A stretch of 64,000 nt of DNA, taken from the NCBI GenBank assembly GCA_036852015.1, contig JAANDG010000494.1:1-64000 (forward strand), given 5' to 3'. The notes under the pieces were generated by a model. The model searched no databases. It was not told the DNA's origin and saw only the letters and a program-made list of their open reading frames with translations. The DNA comes from Pelodera strongyloides (taxonomy: Eukaryota; Nematoda; Chromadorea; Rhabditida; Rhabditidae). Made by a program: the position numbers and the translations under genes. Below are positions 23,498 through 35,865 of the stretch, piece by piece; position 1 is the stretch's first letter; each line of letters starts with the position of its first letter.

Positions 23498-24444
23498 GTA
23501 ATGGAATGTAATATCAGTTGGGGGAGACAGGGATGGTTATCCGATCCGAGAGTGAGTCTAGTATTCTTTAATTTTCAATGAACCCACTTCGCTCTGTAAA
23601 CTTCCTGGTGCAGACAATTGTAGTTGATTTACAGCTTCGTCCGTTTTCACCTGAAAATTTAAAAGTGCACTTAAATTTCCATTGTTCCTGAAATTATTAA
23701 ATTCGCTTTTTCGACTTTGTACTCCCTTTCATGTGCAGCTGACAGAGCCAATAAATATCTGCATCCCTTACCTCATACAGTTTGTCATGCCAAAAACATT
23801 TGTCTTCCCGCCCGACCGAAACCCCAATTTTCCATTTGCATTCCTAATTCATATATCTTAATTATCTACCTCTTCATATCGCGTGGTCTCATCCTGTTCG
23901 GGATTACTTGTTAAATTTGAAACTTCGCGACCGATTTGACGCATCGTCTTCGGGCGACCCATCGTTGCCAACCTGAACACGAGGAATGTTTTCTTAACAT
24001 ATAAATAAAGAGGTTAATGTTAATGTATTCCTTCCTTCCTTTTCTCCCTCTCTCTCTCTCTCTATCTTTTCTCATGTGTCCACCACTACCCAGGTTCTAT
24101 CTCACGGGATCGTGCATAGTATTATTATATCTCTCACCCGTGTCTCGTCGGTGTCCTACTCCTACTCGGCATTCTCTCATCTTCTAATATTCTGTCATGT
24201 CCGTGTAACAAAAGCGTCGCGTGCTCCACTCCAACTTTCTCGATCGTGTAAATTACCTGAACGTCAAGATTTTTACGTCAAGCTACAATGCCTACTGAAC
24301 TTTATCCCTTTGTCGTTTACCTACATGGGGAACAGATAAACCCTGGTCCAAGTCGGGTTTTCGGTAAATATCTGACGGCCCTTTTTAGGACGGAGCATTG
24401 AGTCGACTAATTGTAAAGTGAAACCAAATAACAAATATATTTCT
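23498..24444. other. Intergenic stretch downstream of the TRPV gene
   Basis: Contains a CT microsatellite (about 24045-24066) and no coding sequence I can support. Presumably holds the 3' UTR and polyadenylation site of the TRPV gene on the minus strand. Confidence 0.45.
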
Positions 24445-27400
24445 CTAACACTCCACCTTTCTGCCTATATTCTTCCAGTTATTGATTGCCTGTTTTCTCT
24501 GTCGCGCTCTCGTCTTCTTGGTCTGCTTGATCACCATAAGACCTCGTATCTCCATGCCCGTGTCGCTGCTCTCATTCAATTTGATACTGTACTCCAGCTG
24601 GCACGCTGCCAACTTTTGCCGGTTGACGGATCGCTCCAGGACCATCACAATTTGGGCGTACTGTAAGTAAACATTGATATTTAGTTTCGTTGTTCATAGA
24701 GAGCGTCACAAGTCTCTGCGCAACTCCCATTGAGTACAAAAAACTTCACATACATGTGGGGCTTGGAACCGTTATGAGTGCCGTTTGTAGTTTTACATTT
24801 CCGTATGAATTTACTGATAATATGTATTAGCAACGTCGAGCTCATACCTGCTGTCTCCACGCCTTTTCTGCCTGTGCTATGACCGTCGTGTACGTGTTTC
24901 CCATCATCGCAATTAAGATGTTGATCATCATAATCGGCATCACAAACATGTACAGCACGAACAAGGTTTTGGTTAGAGCCTCGTAGTTGGCACAGTTGAA
25001 CTCTTCGTACTGAAATGAAGGCAAATGTGATGTGCATATGTGGGTCATGGTCTTGAATCTTGCAGTCGAAGAAAATTGAAGTAATGTTGCACGGGGTTTA
25101 TTCCTGTGATCAACACTATCTAGCCCTCCACATATAAGAAATAAATCGCCGGTGGATTACAAACGGAACACTCTTTACCAAGTACGTGTACGTTTTTAGT
25201 TTTTTTTTACGCTTCAAGAGGGTGCACCTTTATTCAAGGGAGTTCAAATTCAACGTTTTTGCTTATGAAATGTTCCGATGAGGTCCTGATCACAGGCGAC
25301 GAGTTCCAGTTGCCAAATTGCTCGACATCTTCGGGCTAGGGCTTCAATTTTGGAATTTGTAAAAAAATTCGAAAATGTCCCGTCTACGGTAATTCGCCCA
25401 CATCATATCCTCCCATACTGGCTCGAAAGAGTGTGATGACCGTCTCCAGAAAGTTATTATACGTGTAGATCGTATATCCTTGAATGTCGCAATGATTTGC
25501 GTCGTCGTTATTCAACAACTGTTTGGCATCCATATCCTTACCCACGAAGTAAAACACTAAAAATATTTTTTTAAATTCCTGTTGGTCCTTTACAAACCAT
25601 TTAATATTGCCAACCTTACCTATCGAACAAATAAAAATATTTACTAAATAGTAGCAACTTTCTGCACTAATCTCTGCATTACAAGTACCTTTGTCTTTTG
25701 CAATGTACATACAAGAATGGTTGTATGTATATGAAAACAAAGTCTCAAACGTTACGTTACATTGCTGATTTGTAGGATACGCTACGAAATGTCACAGATT
25801 GTTCTTGGGTATGTATGTATGTCTATTTGTGGAAAAATATTGTACGTCGACAATGTTTGTAACTTGGCATACAAGATGACGCACAACTACTGTACCAAAC
25901 TGTACCGCTCTTTCCGCAAATAGTGATTGAACTTGTTTCTTTCTCATACCTTGCGAAAACGAGATGAGAAAAATAGCACTAATAATTGCGAATCGAATCA
26001 TGTCTCCGGCAATCATACTGTAGATCATTTGCACAAAAGGTCCCGTCAGTTTAGCACTCCTGAATCAAAAGTACGGTATTGATTTTCAAATGAGTAAGTT
26101 CAAATGCGTAATGCGTAAGTTACGTTAATAAGCCCCTAATTGTAAGATTGGAAATGGAAATATAACCAGAGTAAGTGAGGAGGTGTTCTGTTATGCATGT
26201 ACACGTAGTGGGCCGAACAACTAGCCGAAATTAATTTTTTTGAACTATTGGAGGAACAACGTGAAACGCCGCGCCATGGCCGCGCACAAAAACACGGTGC
26301 GCCAGGTTGCGCAACGGGGGCCCCAGTGATGCGCACCACTGGCACACTTGCTACGCAACTGCCGCACCTTACCTAGATGGTGCGCCGCACCTTACCTAGA
26401 TGGCGCGCACTCTAGTGGGCGTACGCCGCGTCAATATAAAATGTGTCCAATGCATCTTGATAACTTATTTTGTGAAATATTCAAATAGGTACCGCTGACC
26501 TGGCAAAGAACAAGAGAAATATCCAACTTCCGGGCAGAGCGAATACAAACAAGGCCTCTTCAAGTTCGTGTTTCTCTACCAATCTACAGGGAACACATAA
26601 AAGTAGACATACGTTGGCCAGTAGGAACACAAACTTGGCCGGCGCGGTTTGCTAAATTAATAAAAAATATTACGTCAAAAAGGTATTAATCTGGAGGAGA
26701 GAATACTAGTAATTGGAAAAAACATTACCCTGTACCATTAACTGAGGCCATATTCACCACACAATTCCAATTCCCTGTCTTTTTCTCTGCACGTCTCACA
26801 TAAGAATGCTATTTTCTGTCCCCAGGGAATATTTCCCCGAGAGATTCAGAGTGGTGAATATGGCCTCTGGTTCATGGGTTGTAAAGTAAACATGATTCAA
26901 CGCAAATATTTGTATTCTTAGAATGTCTGGTGAAATTTTATAACCATTGAAACATAATTCACAAAAGGCGACAAGTGTTCTCAGTTGTACGGTAAACATT
27001 TTAAATTATTTTATTACAGGCAAGGTATACTATATCGTGCCAAAACTCACCAAATTCCGTGCATATGCATAAAAACCCTGTTGCCGCAATTCGCCGACTT
27101 GTTGCACAAAAACAAAGAAAACACACGAGAGTATAGTGAGCAATTCGAAAACCGTACGAACCTAAAAAGTTACAAATATAGTATAAAGAGAAACACCAGC
27201 GTTTTTTTGAATCGAGTACACCGGCATTCCTATGCTATGCGGCTTCTGCAATGAACATAAATTAGAATAAAAAATCCAGCTACATCCGAGCAACTTAGCA
27301 TAAATACATGAGAATTCAGTGGCCCATGATGCATTTCAGAAACCGGCTGGTATTTCTCTTTAAATCATTTTCGCATTCTTCCCGAAGAGAAAAACCTTGT

Positions 27401-29486
27401 CATTGAACATGGCTTTTAGAAACACAATCGTCTCAGTTTGTCGTGGGAACAACTTTGACAAAAGTTATGAGCGTGATAAGATGCAAGCGAAACAGCGGCC
27501 AGTTCTTGAAACGTATTTGGGACTTGTACATTATCACGTGGTGTACGCAAATGCTAATGATAATAAGCAGTGTAAGAAACGTGCAGCGTGCACTAATTTG
27601 CATACACTACATCGGAATACAGCGTCTGCCGTACGTTTCAAAAAGGATTTAAGTTGAACGTTCTCAAATTAAAGATACGACGTTTTATAACTTTACGCAT
27701 TGTAGACTAACCCAATCGTCAGCTTCTGGCTTTTTCATGTAGAGTCGAACAGTTTGTGCGGGACGGAGGTAGACCACAAAACATAAGCACGCGAGGTGTA
27801 TGATGAGCAAACCCAAACGCTCGAACATTTTACGCTGAAAACATTAATTGGCGTAAAATTACAGTATTTTGATTTTAACACAGGTTACTGCTGGTATTAA
27901 CATGTGGAAATCAGCAAGGCGTTTTCATTACACCCTTGATATTTACCAATGCTTTGATTAACATTTTTTCCGTTTTAGATGTTACAAATTTGCTTTCGCA
28001 ATGGTGTTCAAAACTTTTGTCAGTCTGGACTCAATCAAAGAACGCACAACAATGAGATATGATGAAATAATAGAATCCAGTGCGACTTCGAGCTCTCTAA
28101 CTAGTAAATGCATTGTTCGTCTCTCCGTCTCTCCTCCTATGAAGAGGGGTGAAATTTCAATCGTCACTTACTTTCCAACACAGAACACATCGAACTCATC
28201 AGAATACGCTACACAGCAAACATATCAGATGATGAGTGCTTACCTTGAGTGCTATTGAGGTAAGCGTAATAAAAAAAGATAAAGAGTACCGCAGTACCGG
28301 GTACCGGGCACCTGTGCTCCAGCTCATTTATGAAAGGTAAACGTCATATTTTTTAAACCCCCTACCGCGGCGAACGCCTTCCACTTATCAGCTAACAATC
28401 GTTGTATCACTTCACTCCCAATCATATCCAAATGTTCCGGTGTTGAACCGTTGATCACAGTCATCAAAGCCGAATCGTAGTCTGAAAAATTTCTCTTCCT
28501 TCACGTCCTGTTTTACTCATCGTAGATTAGGAACCGCAACAAAAACTGTAATTTTTTCCATGAAATTGCTTCTTTTATTTGTAGCCATCATGATTTATCG
28601 TCTTTATTTTGTTTGGTGACACCACCTGGGTGCGAGCAGTCGAATTGTCGAAGAATTCAATAAAGTTACAGATATTAACTAAATTCCTGAATACACTTAC
28701 TAGTCGATCCATCCGGCCGAATCGTGTCTAGGGCAGTAAGTGGATAGGCAGAACAGGTCATGTCGGAGAACCGCCAGAACTCCTAAATAAAGCATTTTTT
28801 TTATTTATTTTCTTCCAGTTTATTGAATAGCTACATGCTAGTACACAAATTTATTTGCTTGAGTTATGAATGGAAATTTCTGGAAATACAATGTTTGCCT
28901 CATATTTAATGCTCTCAGAACTAATACTCACCACTTTCATAATTTCCAACATTTCATCGAAAATCTGTTTTCTTCCCAACTTTGTGGCTAGTGTTAGAGG
29001 CGTGAAACCGGCAAAGTTGACTATATGTGGATCGGCCGGCTTGGCCCAATGTCGGACTGCATATGAGTACATCGACTAAAATTTAAGAATTATTTCGTGT
29101 AACTTTTTTAGAGTGCCCTGATAATTAATCTATTGCAAAAATGTATAGCCTCATATAACTTTTATGTTTTTTTTCGTACTTTTTGTGTTTTAGACTAGCT
29201 CCAGATAAACATTTCTAAACGAATAGTTATCCTTTTTCAAATACACACTATGAGTTTTTTTCCCTGAAATTGGTTCCGTTTAAAAGAAAAATAGCCAAAA
29301 TAAAAACTCACACTACTGTAGTTGATGACGCACATGTGTAGAATCGTGTTACCAAACGAGTCTTGTAAGTTGGGATTGGCTCCGTGTTGTATCAAAAGAT
29401 CATAAATATCTTTATTGCCAAAACATGCTGCGAACGCCAGCGGGTATTCGCCGTAGTAAGCGTAGCCTAGAATAATAAAATATATA

Positions 29487-29530
<44 letters not shown>

Positions 29531-32500
29531 AGGAAAACCAAAGGGTTTTAGAATACAGAAGTTAATCGACAAAAATTACCTTGATAGTCGGCGATCTTGC
29601 CCGTGGTCTTGAAATCTTCGGGGAGAAAGAAGTTCCCACAAGCTCTGGCGTTCACATCGGCTCCCTGTGAAAGGAGCAACTGCACGGTCTCGTAGTCATC
29701 ATGAACTATTGCGAGGTGCAGTGCTGATTGACCTGAGATGGGAAGAAATTAAAGCGAAATACCGGCCGGTCATTGAAACGCATCGAGTACGCCAGCATTC
29801 TTATGTACCTTATGCAAATGAACATGAATTAGAAGAAAAAATCGAGCTAAATTCGAGTAACTTGGCATAAATACATAAGAATTCAAGTGTCCACGATGCG
29901 TTTCAAAAACCGGCCGGTATTTCGCTTTAACGAAAACAGCTTTTGAACTTATGCCTTCACACATTTTGTACCGGTTTGTCAGTTTTTTTTGTTAACTTTA
30001 CACGGTTTTGTTGTTTATCTTCCAGTCAATAATAAACCCCCAAACCATGCATGAGCTTATTTCAAAACTATCATCACACAGTATTTCTTTTCTACTATTT
30101 CATACAATTACCATGGCAACTATTGCACTTTATAAGTATGTATGTTTACTGCGTTAGTGTCATCCCCTCTTCTCTAATTGGACAGAAGGTTCGAAGCCCC
30201 GCCCAACTGATGACCCGACCTAATTGGGGGAGATAAAAGACCACGCCCACTTCGATGCTTCACTTTTGTAGTAGTCGTCATACGGTAACAATATATACAA
30301 AAGTGTGAGGCAGAGAAGAATGAGAGAGAGGTATTATAAGGAGAATGAAAGAAAGACACAGTGGGGGAGGTTAGACGAAAGGGAACCTGAGGGTTTACAA
30401 GTTCATTATTATTTTTTTCAAGTGCACTTGCAAGAAACGCGAACAGTATTGTGAAATCCCATGTTGGTTAGCTCAACCCGAGCCAATTGTAAAAACCTTT
30501 ATGCGACGGTTACCTAATTATCGCACGTGTACTCTTCATTGCAAGCCGAACGCTGTCCAAACACAAAAACTATCGACAAGGCTACTTACTACATTACATG
30601 CAAACAAGCTAACAAGGTAAACCCCGTGATGCTACTATGAAAACAAAAATTGCCATTGTAATTCTATAGTTTGACATTTGGTTTCCTTGTGCTCCAAGGG
30701 TCAGACGGTCAGACTCACTTAGTAATTTATCAGGATGTACTTGTCAGATAATACACCTTAAAACTCTGTATCTGTGCTCATTAACTGTCCAACCGAGGTC
30801 CATATTCGCTTGAAATTTTTAAAATCGATCTAGTCCCCCGAAACAACCTTCTGACTGGTTTATATGAGCGGCTTTACTAATCTACGTGGCCACAAATTTC
30901 AATTAATTCTTTTTCGCACCGCGCCACAGCAACCAATACAATAATGAGAGAGTTAGGGAATGAGAGACGTTGACGGAGAAACAGAGGGAGAGAGGGAGAG
31001 AGGGAGAGAAGGAGAGAGGGAGAGAGAGAAAGAGAGAGAGAGTGTAGTCAACTGATTTTAAAGAAAGTAATGAGGTAAAAGACGAAAGGTGTGATGTGCG
31101 AATGTGGACGACTACGATTAGGAATTTTATATAAGATTTAAAAAGAGGAATCGGGATTTCAAGGTACACACCTATAGCATTGAGCCACAGTTGAACAAAA
31201 CATATACTGATTGCGTGATTGTACATCGCTTATCTGACACACAGTTCTCCACACGTATTAAATGTACAGCGAATTATAAGAATGAGCTCAGCTATAAAAA
31301 CCATAAAAAACATTATTGCCTGCAGTTGAAATGTGGCCTTCTTTTCATGAGTAATATAACTATCTATGTACAATTTCTACCGTATGTATGTACATATTGT
31401 ATTTAACGGTGAAGTGGATCACAATGGACAATTTTCATACGTCAACATAATACAAATGACATTTGCATAAAACTCACCAAAGAACTCGTCTGCCATGTAG
31501 ACATCGTTGACCAAACCTGGGAACCTAAACTGTTCCAGTTTATTGTCTGAAAGAGGAAGCCCTGATGTTGTAACGCCCTGAATTTGCACCCCTTTTTGGC
31601 AAACTCTTACAATTAGCGAAGCTAGAAGATATCAGAAAAGTGCAGAAAAGTGTACGTGGTAGTAGAACCAGAAGCAGAAGTATAGTAAGTCGCCATTTCA
31701 TGGTAATATGTACCTCCTTAGATGAGGTATTCAGATTTCTTCGTTGAATTTTTTGAGAGCACACGCGAGCTTATTCAGGTTTTCATAAGCCCTATTTTTA
31801 AGGACTGCTCTAATTTGGCACACTTCTGACACTGTCGCCGCACAATTCCTCGTGAGCCCTACTTAGCATGAAATCCCACCTTTTCAATAATATCCGCCCA
31901 ATTTCATAACATACAGGTTGTTCGCGATTCATTAATAAATGTATTAAGTTTTCCCCATCGACGCCACGCTTGTTCAAACGCCATTGGGCCATGTGCTCCT
32001 GGAAATAGAAGAAAAATAGGCAACTTAATTATAAAAGTACAATTCATATAAAAATACGAAATATTATGGACGAGAATTCTCGAAAAAGGTGTACCGAATC
32101 TAGGACAAAAATCGATGTTTTCCAGATTTTCAATATAGAATGACCCTTTTTGTAGAGCATATAATTAAAATAATGTTATTGCGCGTTGATGTTCACACAC
32201 CCAATGTTCAGTTTTTCGAATTTATATATATTTCATGGTTTAGCTAGGTTCCCATGTTTGTGGATTGTTTTAGCACAACGTCTTACAATTAGTGACTTAG
32301 TGACAAAAGTTAACAATGAGAAATTTAAAAGTCACTTTAAACTTTGGTTCCTGCATTTCGATTGTCTCCTCAGTCACTCCCAATTGGACGTTCTGAAAAA
32401 GAAATTGCATTTTTTTTATTCAGCGAGTGGGATATATACGAGTATAATCCCCTAGAATTTTTAAAGTACAGTAATCAACATTGTTGGATGGTGATTCTAT

Positions 32501-35500
32501 CCAATGGATTTTCTATAACCTTGTATATCTTAATATCATCAGCATACATAACAAAGCTAATTCCTAAGTTGCGAAGCTCACAAGCAAGATCAGAAGTGTA
32601 TAGACAAAACAATATAGGTCCTAGAACTGAGCCCTGTGGGACACCACTAGTACATTCCAGTACGGAAGAGGTAGAAGAACCGACGCGGACAAACATTTTC
32701 CTATCGTTAAGCCAGTTCTTCACCCATCTGCAGACATAGTCAGGGAACTTCATAGCCTCCAATTTCCTAATTAATTTCTCGTGAGAAACACGGTCAAAAG
32801 CTTTTGCAAAATCAAAATACACAATGTCAACTTGCTGTCTGTTTTCCAAAGCAAGCGTCCAATCGTTTAGACTGTGTAATATAGCAGTTTCTCTTGACCG
32901 ATTTTTCAAGAAACCATGTTGCTCTTCAGGAAGCAATTTGTTACAAATGGAAAAATCGATAATGCATTTCACCAATAATTTCTCAAAAATTCTACAGGGA
33001 AAACTGGTTATGCTAACTGGTCTAAAATTACTAACGATACAGTTGCTAGGGTCACCTTTCGGAAGGGGGATAACACAGGACCATTTCCAAAAGTAGGGCA
33101 CTTCACCAGACATTAAAGATCTATTAAAAATCACAGACAAGGGGGCGGAAATTGCAGGACCAATTTCCTTAAGAAAATGCATAGGTAAACCGTCGGGAGT
33201 ACGAGAATAAGAGATTTTCCACTTATCAATAAGTGACAAAATTGAACATGAATCAATAACCATATGGGGGAAAGGCACTGTGCAATCAGGAAAATCAATG
33301 TTATGGGCAAGTTCATCATCTTGTATGAAATTTGAATGGAAATAACGTGCAAAGGCATCAGCTCTATCTATATCAGTTACATGCACCCGGTTTTCCATAT
33401 CAATTACCGTATGATTTGACTTGACTGACCGTGAAGTACCCGAACCGATATACCTATAGAGCTGTTTCAATTGCCCAGAAGCAATCACCTTTCTTTCCAC
33501 ATTACCATAGTATTTGTCGGAAGCACTTTTTAAACGTTTACTAACCAGTTCGTATTTTTCCTTTAGACTGGAACTTTGATCCATCAAAGGGAAAAGCCTT
33601 TCCTTTTGACGAACTAAATTTTCAATATGTTTAGGAATACGAACGCCACCGACAGATACCTTTTTGAGAGGAATGTAGAGAAACATCAGTTCATGCAAAT
33701 AACATACGAAAAATTTGTATAAATCTGAAGCATTTGGATAAAAGACAAGAAAACTTGGCCAATTTATTTCCGCCAAATTTCTGGATATCGAAACGTAATC
33801 AGCTCTTTTAAAGTCATATGATTGTCTAATTACATTTCGAGTAAGGGATACATTCAGATCAAATGACAATAAACTATGGTCACAATTACGTGGAGGAGGC
33901 ATAGGAACAACCTTTGTTGGAATTATATCATCACACGTAAGAACTAGGTCTAGACAATGTTGCTTCCTTGTGGGAAAATTAACAAATTGTTTAAGATTAG
34001 CAGACGTACAATAATCCAGAAACAGTTTTGCTGCTGATCCATTTGCCAAATTATCACACCAATTTATACAAGGCAAGTTAAAATCACCAACAATTAGACA
34101 AGGGTAATCAATTACAGTAAACTGCGCCAAATACTCAGTGAGAGAAATCACATTTTCAAGAGAACTGGACGGTTTGAAATAGACAACGCAAACTCTAAGT
34201 GGCTGTGATAGAAAGAAATCAACTACTAAAGCTTCAAACCAATTGTCAACATATTTAGAGATAACATTCGTAACTAAATGTGACTTATATAACATTGCAA
34301 CGCCGCCACCAGTGGTACTGACACGGTCGGTACGAACAAGAGAGTAATTAGTTAAGTTCGATAAAATGCAAGCATCTGTATGCAAATCTTGCAGCCATGT
34401 TTCAGTAAGCAAGAAAATATCGGGTGACTGAGTTTCCAGAATAACCTTAACTTCTGGCAACTTCTTTTTCAGAGACAGTATGTTGCTGTACAGAACTTTG
34501 GTGACTTCTTCACTATTCGTAACTACTCTCTCATTTATACCTAGACGCGCGTCTGGTTTGGGTGCGGATGGTTAGGAGGAGCCCGTGCCCCGCCAGGACG
34601 TCTGCGCTCCACAGAAAACTCCGTAAAGTTAGGGAGGTTTCTGATGAACACAAACTCCCCGCGAGACTCGCGCTCCCGCCGCTCATGCTGGGCGTTCCGG
34701 AGGTTGGTAGAACGCGTCGCCCGTTGTTCCTCCGTTAACGAGGGTCTAATGTGGACCCTCGGGAACGGAGAGAACCTGAGCTTCGCAGTTCTCCCAAGAA
34801 CCTCCTTCACAGCCTCGCGTGAGCCGAAACGCACCTTTACCAGATGCTTGCCCATAGCAAACAAATCAACAACGGGATATGATACACCTATATGAGCAAG
34901 TACCTCCTCCACTTGAGTTTTTAGCGATTTGATTCTGTAAGTGTTTCAGTTACCACTGGCACCGCATAAGTGTCAAGCTTTGTATATTGGTGGTTCTAAC
35001 CCAAAGGTTGACTATCTGTGCAATGATATTGTGATATCAAAAGTAACTGAAGTAAAGGACTTAGGATTCATTATTACCGATAATATCTGTTTCTCAAAAC
35101 ATATAAATTTTGTATGCAATTCCGCAAGGAAAAGAATGTTTGCTTTATTCCGGACACTGAAAACTAGAAAAGCCAACGTTCTTGTTCTTGCGTATGCTTT
35201 ATACGTTAGGTCTATTCTGGAGTCCGGAAGTGTAGTATTCAATCCCTACAAGAAAAGGGATAAAGTGGCTCTAGAAAGAATCCAGCGTATGTTTACGAAG
35301 CGTGTGTTTATGAGATCTCATTTAGTTGGATTTATGGATACGCCAAATAGTGAAACTAGAAATGAGCTTCTCAAACTGGATATGTTAGAGAATCGTAGAA
35401 AGAAAGCAGATGCCAAAATGCTGAGGAAAATACTAGCTGGTAAATGCGGTTTATCTTTACAACGTATGTTTAAATTTAGATCCTACAATTATTCTTCTCG

Positions 35501-35792
35501 TAGAGGTAGTTCTAGGATTGTTATTAATAGGGCATCAAGAAACGTTCGGAAACATTCATTTGTCCATAGAACGTCCCTTATGATTGAACAGAATGCTACG
35601 AATTTCCTGTGATTTACTTCGAATTTGCTTGCTGAGACATTTTACTACTGCTTTATTATGTTTTATTTATTATGTGTATTTTATAACACAAACTGCACGT
35701 TACATTGCTTTCTTTGATTGTCTTTGTGCGTAATAAATTATTATATGATATCAAATAGAAGAATACGCTACAGCATGTTGAGTATGTTTATA

Positions 35793-35865
<73 letters not shown>

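Larger units (their letters stand above)
32475..35860 (+). mobile_element. LINE retrotransposon with inverted 5' part (twin priming)
   Basis: The 5' part of the element (ORF1 tail, endonuclease and most of the reverse transcriptase) runs on the minus strand from about 34930 to 32475. The 3' part of the same ORF2 resumes on the plus strand at about 34935 and runs to the 3' end beside a TA microsatellite. This head-to-head order, with the two internal breakpoints adjoining in the protein and only around a dozen residues lost, is the signature of twin-primed LINE integration. The insertion lies in TRPV intron 2. Target duplications were not identified. Confidence 0.88.

Noticed and set aside
29237..29572. 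111-codon frame containing an Arg-Glu run
   Set aside because: The run is the TC microsatellite; only the 29312-29466 part is a true TRPV exon.
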